This document shows, in pieces, positions 27,836 to 36,033 of a stretch of DNA of 64,000 bases. Within the stretch, counting starts at the first letter, position 1. Each line of letters opens with the position of its first letter. The notes below the pieces were generated by a model. That model made no database searches, was not told the origin of the DNA, and was given only the letters and a program-made list of their open reading frames with translations. Source of the stretch: CAVYVZ01 sp963772065 (lineage in GTDB: Bacteria > Acidobacteriota > Vicinamibacteria > Vicinamibacterales > UBA2999); assembly GCA_963772065.1 (NCBI GenBank), contig CAVYVZ010000003.1, positions 62,001 to 126,000 of the forward strand. Reading direction: 5' to 3'. The translations under genes were made by a program, and so were the position numbers.

Positions 27836-28659
27836 GCCGGCCGCTCCCACTGCCTTTCGCCACGGAGAGCGATGGGATACTGAATCTCCGTGAGATCCGA
27901 TGCCCGATCCCCGTCGAGCCCTCCGCGCCAATAGAGCTCGCGCGTGGGCCCGGATATTTCATATCCCTGCGACGCGATCCACGACCGCGCCGTGGCGTAG
28001 GCTCCGGCGCAGGCTGTCGAATCGCCGCGATGAACAACGGAGGCGAGGATCATGGGCGGAAGCTCGTAAATCCTGACGCGGCGGTTGCCGGCACGCCGCT
28101 CGCGAAGAGGCAGGTACGCCTCGCAATCGATTGGCCGGCCCCCCTCCCCACACGTGTGCCACATCGCGGCGGGGGGGCCGGCTGCCGCGCCGTCGTGTCT
28201 GGCATGCCGCCCAAGCTCCTCGAACGGCTCCACGGCGTCGGAATAGCGGGCGATCGACGCCCGGATCGAAGCGATCGGCTGCGGGCCCACGCGCTTCAGT
28301 GTGACGGTATGCGACGCCGCCCCCTCGTCGCGACCCAGTCGGTGCAGCCAGCCATCCACGCCGGCAAGGCGGACGTGTTCGTCTCGCACACGGCGCAGGA
28401 TCTCGCGGCGTTGCTCCAGGAGCATCCCGCGAAGTCGGCCGGAATCGCCACGGATCACTTCCCGGATCTGGTGCAACGAGAAGCCGAGCGTCCTCAGGTG
28501 AAGTATCCGTCCCAGTTCGACGATCTGCTCGGCCACGTAATAGCGGTATCCCGTATGCCCATCGACATGAGCGGGCCTCAAGAGCCCCAACGCGTCGTAA
28601 TGGCGCAGCGTCTTCACGCTGGTCTGACTAAGCCTCGAGAACTCTCCAATCCTCAGCAT
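27832..28659 (-). CDS. MerR-family regulator with GyrI-like effector domain
   Basis: A 275-residue regulator. MerR helix-turn-helix: MLRIGEFSRLSQTSVKTLRHYDALGLLRPAHVDGHTGYRYY (about 1-45), then a dimerisation helix to ~110. From about 120 comes a GyrI-like small-molecule-binding domain (RVGPQPIASIRASIARYSDAVEPFEELGRH, ending SGPTRELYWRG), as in BmrR/BltR-type drug sensors. It probably activates its own operon with DUF3237 in response to a hydrophobic or amphipathic ligand. A promoter with the 19-bp spacer typical of MerR control lies upstream. An AGGAG precedes the ATG. Confidence 0.92.
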   Translation of the reverse strand: MLRIGEFSRLSQTSVKTLRHYDALGLLRPAHVDGHTGYRYYVAEQIVELGRILHLRTLGFSLHQIREVIRGDSGRLRGMLLEQRREILRRVRDEHVRLAGVDGWLHRLGRDEGAASHTVTLKRVGPQPIASIRASIARYSDAVEPFEELGRHARHDGAAAGPPAAMWHTCGEGGRPIDCEAYLPLRERRAGNRRVRIYELPPMILASVVHRGDSTACAGAYATARSWIASQGYEISGPTRELYWRGGLDGDRASDLTEIQYPIALRGERQWERPA

Positions 28660-28683
28660 CGAAGCACTCCTGCTTTCGACGCC

Positions 28684-28714
28684 AGTCTAGAGTGTCCAGT
28701 AAGGGGAGAGTCAA
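28684..28714 (-). promoter_or_regulatory. MerR-type promoter with 19-bp spacer
   Basis: On the minus strand TTGACT (28709-28714) and TAGACT (28684-28689) are separated by 19 bp. This over-long spacing is characteristic of MerR-activated promoters, where the regulator distorts the DNA. The spacer carries an imperfect dyad centred on TTA (GACTCTCCCC / CTGGACACTC). The start would be ~18 bp before the merR ATG. Confidence 0.65.
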
Positions 28715-28789
28715 CGCCCCTCTCTAGTGCTTCTGGAGTATTGCCAACGCTGCCGCCGGCGTGGTGTTCTTGGCGCGCTCGCAGAAATC

Positions 28790-30193
28790 ATGACCGCACG
28801 CACCTTAGTACAGACGCTTCCATGCGCGATCGTATTTGCATCCCTCGCGGTGTCCGCCCAGGCGCAGGCCGTCGACGACGGCGTGATGCTGCCCAAAGGC
28901 AACCTCGTGGTCGGCGATATCTACCTGCACGACGAGTGGGATGAGTACTGGGAGGGAACGCGCAAACGTGATAACGGCAACATCGGGATCCTGCCTCCGG
29001 CACCGAGCGCCGACGGCACCTACCCGGTTCCCGACGCCAACAATCCGTTCGCCGATCCGCAGTTTCCGTTCGGCAATCCGCCGTATGCGGCCCGCGCCTA
29101 CAGCTACGTGACCGTTGCGCAGTACGAGGCGTTGAAGGTGGCGTGGCATTACAAGTACCTGTACAACCGCCCGGCGCCAGCGGCCACCGATCGCGCGATT
29201 CAGTCGCTGATGCCGGCGACCGATGCCCCGGCGTATCCGTCCGAGGACGCGGTGGTTTCGGCGGTCACGGCGGAATTGCTGAAACTCCTCTTCCCGGCTT
29301 ACGTCGAGCAGATCACGCTCAAGGCCGGCGAACATCGACAGGCGGCGCTGCAGGCGGGCCGCGCGGCGGCGAGCGACATTGCCGCCGGCGTGGCGCTCGG
29401 GCAGGCGGTGGCGGCGGTACTCACGGCCCGCGCCGGCGCAGACGGCATGCGGACGGCGGGCGGGTCGCCCGCGATCTGGCAGTCGCTGGCCGATGCCGCG
29501 TCCGCGCGTGGAGAAATCCCCTGGAAGAGCATGGACATTCCGGCCCGGCCGCCGATGCTGCCGCTCTTCGGCAGCGTGCGCGCGTGGATGATGACGCCCG
29601 CCGACATCGCCCGCGAGCGGCCGGCGGCGCCGCCGTCAACCGCATCGGGGCTGATGGCCCGGGAGCTCGACGAGGTCAAGCGTGCGACGAACAACCTCTC
29701 GCGCGAGGAGCTGGCGATCGTCTACAAATGGGCGGATGGCGTGAGCACGCCGACGCCGCCGGGCCATTGGAACTTCATCGCGGCGCCGCACATCCGAGCC
29801 GCTCAGTGGAGCGAGGTGCGGGTTGCCCGGGCGTTTGCGCTGCTCAACATGGCGATGCACGATGCCGCGGTTGGCGCGTGGGACACCAAGTTCGCCTACT
29901 TCAATCCGCGGCCGTCGCAGCTCGATCCGGAGATCAGGACCGTCATCGGCCTGCCCAACTTCCCGTCGTACACGTCCGGGCATTCCACCTTTTCCTCCGC
30001 GGCGGCGGAGGTTCTCTCCTACCTGTTCCCCGGGAGCGCCGCGTCGTTCACTGCGCAGCGGGACGAGGCGTCGATCTCACGGCTGTACGGGGGCATCCAC
30101 TACCGCTCGGACATTGAGGTGGGCAAGGACCATGGCGCGCGGATCGGAGGCTACACCGTCAGATTCGCGCAACTCGACGGCGCCGGCCGATAG
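28790..30193 (+). CDS. Secreted vanadium-dependent haloperoxidase/PAP2-superfamily protein
   Basis: A 467-residue exported protein with a signal peptide (CAIVFASLAVSAQAQA, about 12-27). The PAP2 phosphate/vanadate site is complete in two places: KYLYNRP (K-x5-RP type, about residue 125), and SYTSGHSTFSSAAAEVL followed by SRLYGGIHYRSDIEVGKDHG (SGH and R-x5-H-x3-D motifs). It resembles bacterial vanadium haloperoxidase-like proteins with a large helical core. It could be a periplasmic halide oxidase or a lipid/sugar phosphatase; sequence alone does not decide. ATG 28790 is chosen because the signal peptide follows it directly. It is divergent from merR. Confidence 0.85.
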   Translation: MTARTLVQTLPCAIVFASLAVSAQAQAVDDGVMLPKGNLVVGDIYLHDEWDEYWEGTRKRDNGNIGILPPAPSADGTYPVPDANNPFADPQFPFGNPPYAARAYSYVTVAQYEALKVAWHYKYLYNRPAPAATDRAIQSLMPATDAPAYPSEDAVVSAVTAELLKLLFPAYVEQITLKAGEHRQAALQAGRAAASDIAAGVALGQAVAAVLTARAGADGMRTAGGSPAIWQSLADAASARGEIPWKSMDIPARPPMLPLFGSVRAWMMTPADIARERPAAPPSTASGLMARELDEVKRATNNLSREELAIVYKWADGVSTPTPPGHWNFIAAPHIRAAQWSEVRVARAFALLNMAMHDAAVGAWDTKFAYFNPRPSQLDPEIRTVIGLPNFPSYTSGHSTFSSAAAEVLSYLFPGSAASFTAQRDEASISRLYGGIHYRSDIEVGKDHGARIGGYTVRFAQLDGAGR

Positions 30194-30206
30194 ACAGGCG
30201 GCGACG

Positions 30207-31697
30207 CTACTTCGCCCGGACCGCGAGGACGCGCCCGCGAATGCGCGCGGGGCTCACGTTGCCGATCTTCGTGCTGCTCCGGCCGCTGCGCCCGAGGGTC
30301 GTGACCTCGACATCCACCCGGCCGTCGGTGCCGAGGCCGATGTGGACGGGCATGACGTCCTGCGAGCAGTAGCCGCCGCCCGTGTCCACGATCCCCATGC
30401 CGAGCAGCTGTCGCGTGCCGGCCGCATAAACCCGCACCTCCGCACCGGCCTGGGTGGCCCGTCCGCGCCGATCCTGTACCTGCACCTGAATGGATCGACC
30501 GGCCCGTTCGGCCGGCAGGAGATTGCGGTACAGGGAGTGCGTGCCGTTCGGGTTGTTGTTCGCCACGACGAAGTCCAAGTCACCGTCCTTGTCGAAGTCG
30601 ACCCATTGAATGCCGTGCGTGGCGCCGCGCTTGGCGATGAGCACCGGGATGACGTTCGTGAATCGGGCGCCGTCGTTGCGAAAGAGAAAATCGCGCTCGT
30701 TGGGCGGCGTGTCGACATACGACGAGACGTACAGGTCGATCTTCCCATCGTTGTCGAAATCGCCCCACCGCGACGGCGTCGCCTTGTCGCCACCCGCCAC
30801 GTGCATCTCGGCTGCGACCTCGGTGAACGTGTTCGGACCGTCGTTGCGATAGAGAAAGTTCGGGCCATAGCCGGCCACGAACAGGTCGAGGTCGCCGTCG
30901 TTGTCGTAGTCCGCCACGCTCGGTCCGTTGCTGCCAGAGGTCTGCGCCCGCCCCGCCGCGTCCACGCGCAGCTCGCGCGCGACGTCGACGAAACGCCCGC
31001 CCGTGTTGCGGAACAGCCCGTTCGCATCGCCGTTCTGGTTGGCAACGAAGACGTCGAGATCGCCATCGACGTCGATGTCGAACCAGACCGCCCCGACGGT
31101 TCGTCGCGGATCGTCCAGGCCGACCTCCTTCCCGACGCTGGCGAAGCGGTCCCCATCGTTCCGGAAGAGCATGTTCGGCGCATCGCGCAGGCCCACGAAG
31201 AGGTCCAGGTCGCCATCCACGTCCACGTCGATGAACGACGACTGCCGTGTCTCCCCACGTACCTCGAGCCCGACGCTCGTCGCCGCGTCGGTGAAGGGCT
31301 TGCCGGGACCCTGGTTCCGATAGAGCCTGGCCGGCGTGTCGGATTTTCGGGTGAAGCCGACGAACAAATCGACATCGCCGTCGGCGTCGAAGTCGCCCCA
31401 CGCGGCGGCGCGCGTGTCGGTCACGTCCGCAACGCCGGCGGCCTCGGCGACATTGGTGAAGGTGCCGTTGTCGTTTCGGTACAAGCGGTTTGGCTCACCC
31501 TGCTTGAACCCGACGAACAGGTCGAGGTCTCCATCGCCGTCGAAGTCCGCCCAGCAGTTTGGCTGGGCGCCGGATGTGGAGAACAATTCGGGCTGGACCA
31601 GCTCGAATCGTGGCTCCGCTGCGCGTTCTTCCACCTGCGCGGTGACCGCGACCAGGCCCACCACCAGCGACACCGCGAACCCCACTATTCCCTTCAT
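30207..31697 (-). CDS. Secreted FG-GAP/VCBS-repeat protein (CRTAC-like)
   Basis: A 496-residue protein with a signal peptide (MKGIVGFAVSLVVGLVAVTAQ). At least seven FG-GAP/VCBS repeats follow, each with a calcium-binding DxDxDGDLDLFVG-type loop (ADFDGDGDLDLFVG, GDFDADGDVDLFVG, VDVDVDGDLDLFVG, FDIDVDGDLDVFVA, ADYDNDGDLDLFVA, GDFDNDGKIDLYVS, VDFDKDGDLDFVVA). The last ~110 residues form an ASPIC/UnbV-like domain. It is a seven-bladed propeller, likely extracellular for adhesion or as an enzyme partner. It lies 28 bp after the PQQ-propeller gene on the same strand, so the two are probably co-transcribed. Confidence 0.92.
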   Translation of the reverse strand: MKGIVGFAVSLVVGLVAVTAQVEERAAEPRFELVQPELFSTSGAQPNCWADFDGDGDLDLFVGFKQGEPNRLYRNDNGTFTNVAEAAGVADVTDTRAAAWGDFDADGDVDLFVGFTRKSDTPARLYRNQGPGKPFTDAATSVGLEVRGETRQSSFIDVDVDGDLDLFVGLRDAPNMLFRNDGDRFASVGKEVGLDDPRRTVGAVWFDIDVDGDLDVFVANQNGDANGLFRNTGGRFVDVARELRVDAAGRAQTSGSNGPSVADYDNDGDLDLFVAGYGPNFLYRNDGPNTFTEVAAEMHVAGGDKATPSRWGDFDNDGKIDLYVSSYVDTPPNERDFLFRNDGARFTNVIPVLIAKRGATHGIQWVDFDKDGDLDFVVANNNPNGTHSLYRNLLPAERAGRSIQVQVQDRRGRATQAGAEVRVYAAGTRQLLGMGIVDTGGGYCSQDVMPVHIGLGTDGRVDVEVTTLGRSGRSSTKIGNVSPARIRGRVLAVRAK

Positions 31698-31725
31698 GCG
31701 ATCCTTCCAGCGGCTCGTGGCGCCA

Positions 31726-33054
31726 CTACTGACGGACGCTCGCCTGTCGAATAGCAAACAAATGCCGCTCGCCTCGGATGAACATCGTGGCGCGCGCGAT
31801 CGCCGGCGACGCATACACCGGCTCGCCGACCGAGTTCGTTGTGATCACTTCGTGCGTGGGACCGGCCCTCACCACGAACGTATCGCCGTCCTCACTGGTC
31901 AGAAACAGCCGGCCGCCCGCTGCGACAAGCGACGCCGTGAACGTGGCGGGAACCGGCACACGCCCGCCTTCATACTGAACCTGACCGGTCGCGGCGTCCA
32001 GACAGGTCAGAAGGCCTTTGTCGGTCATCAAGTAGAGGTAGCGTCCATAGAGGATCGGCGACGGCACGTACGCGGTGCCCTTCGCATATTGCCAGACGGC
32101 GTTCGCTGTTCCCGTCACATCGCCGTTCCCCCCGACCCTGAGCGCATGGGCCCGCTTCGCCTGACTGCCGGCCGTGACGAACACCATGCCGTGGCCCGCG
32201 ACGGGGCTCGGAATCGGATGGCTTTGCACGCCAGCGGCGCGCCACAGCTCCCGACCTGTCGCCGGATCGTATGCAATCACCGCCTCGGCGCCAGATGCGA
32301 TGAGCTCGGCGCGCGGCGTCCGCACGAGCACGGGGGTCGCCCAGCTTCGGCGGTTCGTACGGCTCACGCGCCACACTTCCTTCCCGGTGAAGCGATCGAG
32401 CGCGACGAGAAACGACCCCTCGCCCATCTCCTGATCGCACTGCAGAATGACGAGCCTCTCGTACAGCACCGGCGAGGTGCCCGGGCCGAGGCCCGCCTTG
32501 ATGATCGGCCCCAGCGACGCGTGCCAGAGCGCCGTGCCGTCCACGTCGAAGGCGTACAGTCCGGCCGACTCGAAAAACGCGTAGACCACCCTGCCGTCGG
32601 TGGCGGCGGTCGAGGACGCATACGTGTTCTTCCGATGCCGGTCGTCGGACATGACGCCGTCGTATGCCGTCCGGTCCCACAAGATCCGGCCGCTCCGCGC
32701 GTCGACGGCAATCACCTTCAACGCGTGGCGGTAGTCGACGTCGACGCTGTCGGGGTGGACGTAACCCGGCTTGAGGTCGTACCCGAGATGCACCGGCGCT
32801 TTCCGGCCGGGAACCTGCACTCCCCGAATCGCAGTGGTCAGGAAAACGCGGTCGCCCCAGACGACAGGCGAGGAATGGCCGCGGCCAGGGATCTCTGTCT
32901 TCCACGCGATGTTCGAGTCGGGAGACCAGCGGTCCGGAACCGCAGCCTCGGCGACACCCGAACCGCCGGGGCCGCGCCACTGCGGCCACTGGTCGTCGTC
33001 GGCGCCGACGGTTACGCCTAGCAGGCAGGCAATCAGGACCGCGCGCAGGCGCAT
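31726..33054 (-). CDS. Secreted PQQ-binding-like beta-propeller protein
   Basis: A 442-residue exported protein (signal MRLRAVLIACLLGVTVGA). Its PQQ-type WD-like repeats have the usual signature of aliphatics then W: WPQWRGPGGSG at the start, ARSGRILWDRT, DVDGTALWHAS, DRFTGKEVWRV, DPATGRELWRA. No catalytic or cytochrome domain and no calcium/PQQ ligand set is recognisable, so binding of PQQ is doubtful. It is a propeller scaffold, possibly like BamB or planctomycete/acidobacterial exported outer-membrane proteins. First gene of a two-gene operon with the FG-GAP protein. Confidence 0.9.
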   Translation of the reverse strand: MRLRAVLIACLLGVTVGADDDQWPQWRGPGGSGVAEAAVPDRWSPDSNIAWKTEIPGRGHSSPVVWGDRVFLTTAIRGVQVPGRKAPVHLGYDLKPGYVHPDSVDVDYRHALKVIAVDARSGRILWDRTAYDGVMSDDRHRKNTYASSTAATDGRVVYAFFESAGLYAFDVDGTALWHASLGPIIKAGLGPGTSPVLYERLVILQCDQEMGEGSFLVALDRFTGKEVWRVSRTNRRSWATPVLVRTPRAELIASGAEAVIAYDPATGRELWRAAGVQSHPIPSPVAGHGMVFVTAGSQAKRAHALRVGGNGDVTGTANAVWQYAKGTAYVPSPILYGRYLYLMTDKGLLTCLDAATGQVQYEGGRVPVPATFTASLVAAGGRLFLTSEDGDTFVVRAGPTHEVITTNSVGEPVYASPAIARATMFIRGERHLFAIRQASVRQ

Positions 33055-33197
33055 GAGGATAGGCTACAGAGGCCGGCCGATTTCACCAAACTCAGGGGAC
33101 ACCGTGCATCGTGGTGCGCTTTATGCTCCGATCGTATGAGGAGCAACACTCAATCGAAACGTCTCGAGATTCCGGCGACACGCCGAAGGAGTCATAT

Positions 33198-33464
33198 ATG
33201 GACGCACCGTGCGCTGACATTGCGGGAATCGAGGCGGTGAAGCCGCCTCGCGTGCGTGTGTGCGAGACCTGTGTGACGACCGGCGACAGCTGGGTCCACC
33301 TTCGCACCTGCCAGACGTGCGGCGTGACGCTGTGTTGCGATTCGTCGCCCAACCGCCACGCGTCGAAGCATGCCCGCTCCAGCAGACATCCAGTCGTCGC
33401 GTCGGCGGAGCCCGGCGAACGGTGGCTCTACTGCTACGTCGACCAGGCCTTCGCCGAGTATTGA
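33198..33464 (+). CDS. UBP-type (ZnF-UBP) zinc-finger protein
   Basis: An 88-residue protein that is essentially one ZnF-UBP domain. Ligands are visible in VCETC, WVHLRTCQTCG, LCCDSSPNRHASKHARSSRHP, the same spacing as the ubiquitin-C-terminal-binding fingers of eukaryotic deubiquitinases. Bacterial copies have no known ubiquitin; they may bind a free C-terminus of another small protein. ATG 33198 is set by an AAGGAG 7 nt upstream; the earlier in-frame region is not conserved. It is divergent from the PQQ gene and converges on the gene at 33479. Confidence 0.9.
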   Translation: MDAPCADIAGIEAVKPPRVRVCETCVTTGDSWVHLRTCQTCGVTLCCDSSPNRHASKHARSSRHPVVASAEPGERWLYCYVDQAFAEY

Positions 33465-33478
33465 GTCGCGATGGCCGT

Positions 33479-34114
33479 CTATTTCTCCTGGTCGCCGCCG
33501 CTCCCGTGGAACTGATCCGCATCGTCGGCGAACAGCACGTTGAAGCTGGTGAGTGATCCGTAGCAACCGCTCACGTACGTTTGCAGCTTCACCTTCACGT
33601 CGTCAGGGAGGGCGGACGCGTTCACCTGCTGCTCGAGCGTGCGCAGCCGATTCCGGACCATCACGATCTTGTGGAAGAAGGTCTCAATCGGCCAGCTTTT
33701 CTCCTGGCCTTCCGTCCCAGGGCGCAAGACCAGCGTGCCTCCGCGCCACTTCGGCGACGGTACCGCCGGCGTAATGCCGGCTTCCTCGCGAATGATGCGT
33801 CGCAGAAGCAGCTCGAGGTCGTCTGACGCAGGTGTCATAGCCGGCGAAATCCTCTCTCGGTCGCTCACGATCGGAAACGGTTCGGCACCCGTTGCGCGGG
33901 CGCGCGGGCTGTGGTTGGCGGCGGGCGGCGCCCCGAATGCCGGCACCCTCGGTCCGCCTCGATAGTTGTGGTCGCTGCGGCACCAATCGCACGCCACCCG
34001 CACGGGCCGACCCTCGGCGTCCGCCGCGATCACGGTGTGAATACGGTCGGTCTTGCAAGCGCGGCAATAGTCTTCGATGGACGCGCCGGCCCGATATGGC
34101 AGGTCCCGTGGCAT
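33479..34114 (-). CDS. Unknown protein with N-terminal zinc ribbon
   Basis: A 211-residue protein I cannot assign. Residues about 15-50 contain CRAC and CDWC pairs (YCRACKTDRIHTV and VRVACDWCRSDHNYRG), a likely zinc ribbon. A Pro/Ala-rich linker follows, then a helical C-terminal domain beginning SDDLELLLRRIIREEAG, with KWRGGTLVLRPGTEGQEKSWPIETFFHKIV and a final segment on heptad-like leucines. No membrane segment or signal is present. It may bind nucleic acid or act as an adaptor. It is transcribed toward the ZnF-UBP gene and divergent from the cold-shock gene. Confidence 0.82.
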   Translation of the reverse strand: MPRDLPYRAGASIEDYCRACKTDRIHTVIAADAEGRPVRVACDWCRSDHNYRGGPRVPAFGAPPAANHSPRARATGAEPFPIVSDRERISPAMTPASDDLELLLRRIIREEAGITPAVPSPKWRGGTLVLRPGTEGQEKSWPIETFFHKIVMVRNRLRTLEQQVNASALPDDVKVKLQTYVSGCYGSLTSFNVLFADDADQFHGSGGDQEK

Positions 34115-34240
34115 CTAGATCTCCATGATCCCATGCCGTCCGCCGGATTTCGGCACTGATGAGCGGGATCCCGGCATCCGCACGTATGATACTGACTGGT
34201 GCAAGGCTCGAATACGAGCTGATCGGAGAGGGTGTTACTT

Positions 34241-34444
34241 ATGGCGTCGACGACTGGCACGATCAAGCGCAAGACCGACAAGGGCTTCGGATTTATCGCT
34301 GCGGCTGACGGGACGGAGTATTTCTTCCATCAGTCCGGCTGCGTCGGGACCCGGTTTGATGATTTGCGTGAAGGGCAGCGTGTGTCATTCACCATTGGTC
34401 AAGGTCCGAAGGGCCCGAGAGCCGAGAACGTGAACCCAGAATAA
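34241..34444 (+). CDS. Cold-shock domain protein (CspA family)
   Basis: A 67-residue CSD protein. RNP1 is KGFGFIAA and RNP2 is EYFFHQSG in place of the common VFVHxSA, which slightly changes the aromatic face. It binds single-stranded RNA/DNA as an RNA chaperone. The start at ATG 34241 is supported by GGAGAGG upstream and the family start (ASTTGTIKRKTDKGFGFI). The leader is only ~50 nt from a TATGAT (34185-34190) candidate -10, shorter than the long regulatory leaders of E. coli cspA. Confidence 0.93.
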   Translation: MASTTGTIKRKTDKGFGFIAAADGTEYFFHQSGCVGTRFDDLREGQRVSFTIGQGPKGPRAENVNPE

Positions 34445-34470
34445 GACGCGAACGGAACGAGGGGCGAGAA

Positions 34471-34522
34471 GCCGCCGTTGGCGGCCAGGGCCATCCGTGC
34501 CGCACGTGCGGCTCGGACGGCC
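34471..34522. terminator. GC-rich palindromes, possible bidirectional terminator
   Basis: Between the convergent cold-shock and DinB genes lie GCCGCC-GTT-GGCGGC (34471-34485) and a 34-bp near-palindrome (34489-34522). The latter has perfect core GCCGCACGTGCGGC (34499-34512) and outer arms GGCCATCCGT/TCGGACGGCC matching at 8 of 10. No T-run follows, so an intrinsic terminator is only plausible; a protein-binding site is the alternative. Confidence 0.4.
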
Positions 34523-34604
34523 CCCTGGATTGTTCACGAACTGCTTGACGTTCCCTGGTCGTCGGCTCGCGCCGCGGCTCAACGTTCGTTCGAGCTGCTG
34601 ACCG

Positions 34605-35090
34605 CTACCGCCAGATGCCGAGCGCGCGACGGATGGCCACGAGTTGCCCGACGTGGTAGGCGGTGTGATCCGCCACCAGCAGAATGGCACGCAGGTAGGT
34701 CTGATTGCCCTTGCCGGTGGGAACCTTTGCGGTCAGTTCCTTCACGTCACCCGCAAGCGCCTTTACCTTCTCGAGTGATCGCGTGAACGACGCAATACTC
34801 TTCTTCCAGGCCGCATCGCTCGGCGGCGTCGGACCCGGCCAGTAGTCGTCTGGCCATTTCAGCTTGTGCTGATAATTCGCGTTGAGGCAGAAGTCGAGAA
34901 TGTCGTCCTGCGCCAGGCGCATGTGCTCGAGCAGCTGCCACGGCGTGTGCTCGAAGCCGTTGGCACGCGCACCGCGCTTGTCGACTGGAATGCCGTCGAT
35001 CGCCTTGTCGAACCCAACGTGCGCATCTTCCCAGTCGAGGAGGCGGACGAGGTGATCGCGGAGAGCTTTGTCCTTTCGCACGTCCGGCAT
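34605..35090 (-). CDS. DinB/YfiT-family protein
   Basis: A 161-residue four-helix-bundle protein of the DinB superfamily: LRDHLVRLLDWEDAHVGFDKAIDGIP, PWQLLEHMRLAQDDILDFC, and the C-terminal metal-binding LVADHTAYHVGQLVAIRRALG. The three histidines (EH in helix 2, and DHTAYH) form the usual divalent-metal site. Members act as thiol-dependent transferases or detoxification enzymes; the partner thiol here may be ergothioneine or another small thiol because it is divergent from an egtB-egtD operon, but that is inference. ATG 35090 leaves only 22 bp to the divergent DUF5996 start. Confidence 0.9.
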   Translation of the reverse strand: MPDVRKDKALRDHLVRLLDWEDAHVGFDKAIDGIPVDKRGARANGFEHTPWQLLEHMRLAQDDILDFCLNANYQHKLKWPDDYWPGPTPPSDAAWKKSIASFTRSLEKVKALAGDVKELTAKVPTGKGNQTYLRAILLVADHTAYHVGQLVAIRRALGIWR

Positions 35091-35112
35091 GGCCAAATGA
35101 TACGCTCGTCGT

Positions 35113-36024
35113 ATGGCTGCTCCGGAGCGCGCTGCGTGGCCGACTCTTCAGTACGAGGAGTGGAAAGAGACCTACGGCACGCTTCATATGTGGATGCAGG
35201 TCGTCGGCAAAGTGGCGCTCGCCCAGGCACCGCCGATCAATCACTCGTGGGCGGTGGCGCTTCTGGTCACGGCGCGGGGACTGTCGACGCATCTGCTGCC
35301 GCACGGCGCGCGAACGTTCGCGATCGAATTCGACTTCGTCGATCATCAGCTTGTCGTGCGCGAATCCGATGGGAGCTCGCAGACGCGGCCGTTGACCGGC
35401 GAGTCAGTCGCGGATTTCCACGCAGCGATCATGAGCCTCTTGCAGCGCATGGATCTCGGCGTTCGCATCTGGCCGATGCCGGTGGAGATTCCCGACCCCA
35501 TTCGGTTCGATCACGACACGATTCATCACACGTACGACCCGGCGGCGGCACACCGGTGGTGGCAGATTCTCGCGCGCACGGCGCCGCTTTTTGCCGAGCG
35601 GCGTGCGAGCTTCCTCGGCAAGACGAGTCCCGTGCATTTCTTCTGGGGGAGCGCCGACCTGGCGGTGTCGCGGTTTTCGGGCCGGCCCGCGCCGCCGCGC
35701 GAGGGTCCACGTTTCATGCGCGACGCGTACTCGCATGAAGTCATCAGCCACGGCTTCTGGCCCGGCAGCGGACCGGTGCTCGAAGCGGCCTTCTATGCGT
35801 ATGCGGTCCCGGAACCCGCGGGTCTGAAAGACGCGGCGGTGCAGCCGTCAGCCGCGTACTACCATCGCGAGCTCGGGGAATTCATCCTGCCGTACGAGGC
35901 GGTGCGCACGGTGCCCGACCCAACTGCGGCGATTCGCGCGTTCATCGACAGCACGTACGAGCGTGCCGCCACACTCGGCGGATGGGACCGTGCCGCGCTC
36001 GAACGGCCTCCCCTCGCCGTCTGA
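35113..36024 (+). CDS. DUF5996 family protein
   Basis: A 303-residue DUF5996 protein: WPTLQYEEWKETYGTLHMWMQVVGKVAL at the start, then the conserved INHSWAVALLVTARGLST and DFVDHQLVVRESDG, and near the C-terminus PVHFFWGSADLAVSRFSGRPAP and FILPYEAVR. Function is unknown; no signal peptide or membrane helix. It opens the operon with egtB (9-bp gap) and egtD, suggesting a role connected with ergothioneine or its use. It is divergent from the DinB gene with a 22-bp gap, too short for two normal promoters. Confidence 0.88.
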   Translation: MAAPERAAWPTLQYEEWKETYGTLHMWMQVVGKVALAQAPPINHSWAVALLVTARGLSTHLLPHGARTFAIEFDFVDHQLVVRESDGSSQTRPLTGESVADFHAAIMSLLQRMDLGVRIWPMPVEIPDPIRFDHDTIHHTYDPAAAHRWWQILARTAPLFAERRASFLGKTSPVHFFWGSADLAVSRFSGRPAPPREGPRFMRDAYSHEVISHGFWPGSGPVLEAAFYAYAVPEPAGLKDAAVQPSAAYYHRELGEFILPYEAVRTVPDPTAAIRAFIDSTYERAATLGGWDRAALERPPLAV

Positions 36025-36033
36025 CAGGGTCGC

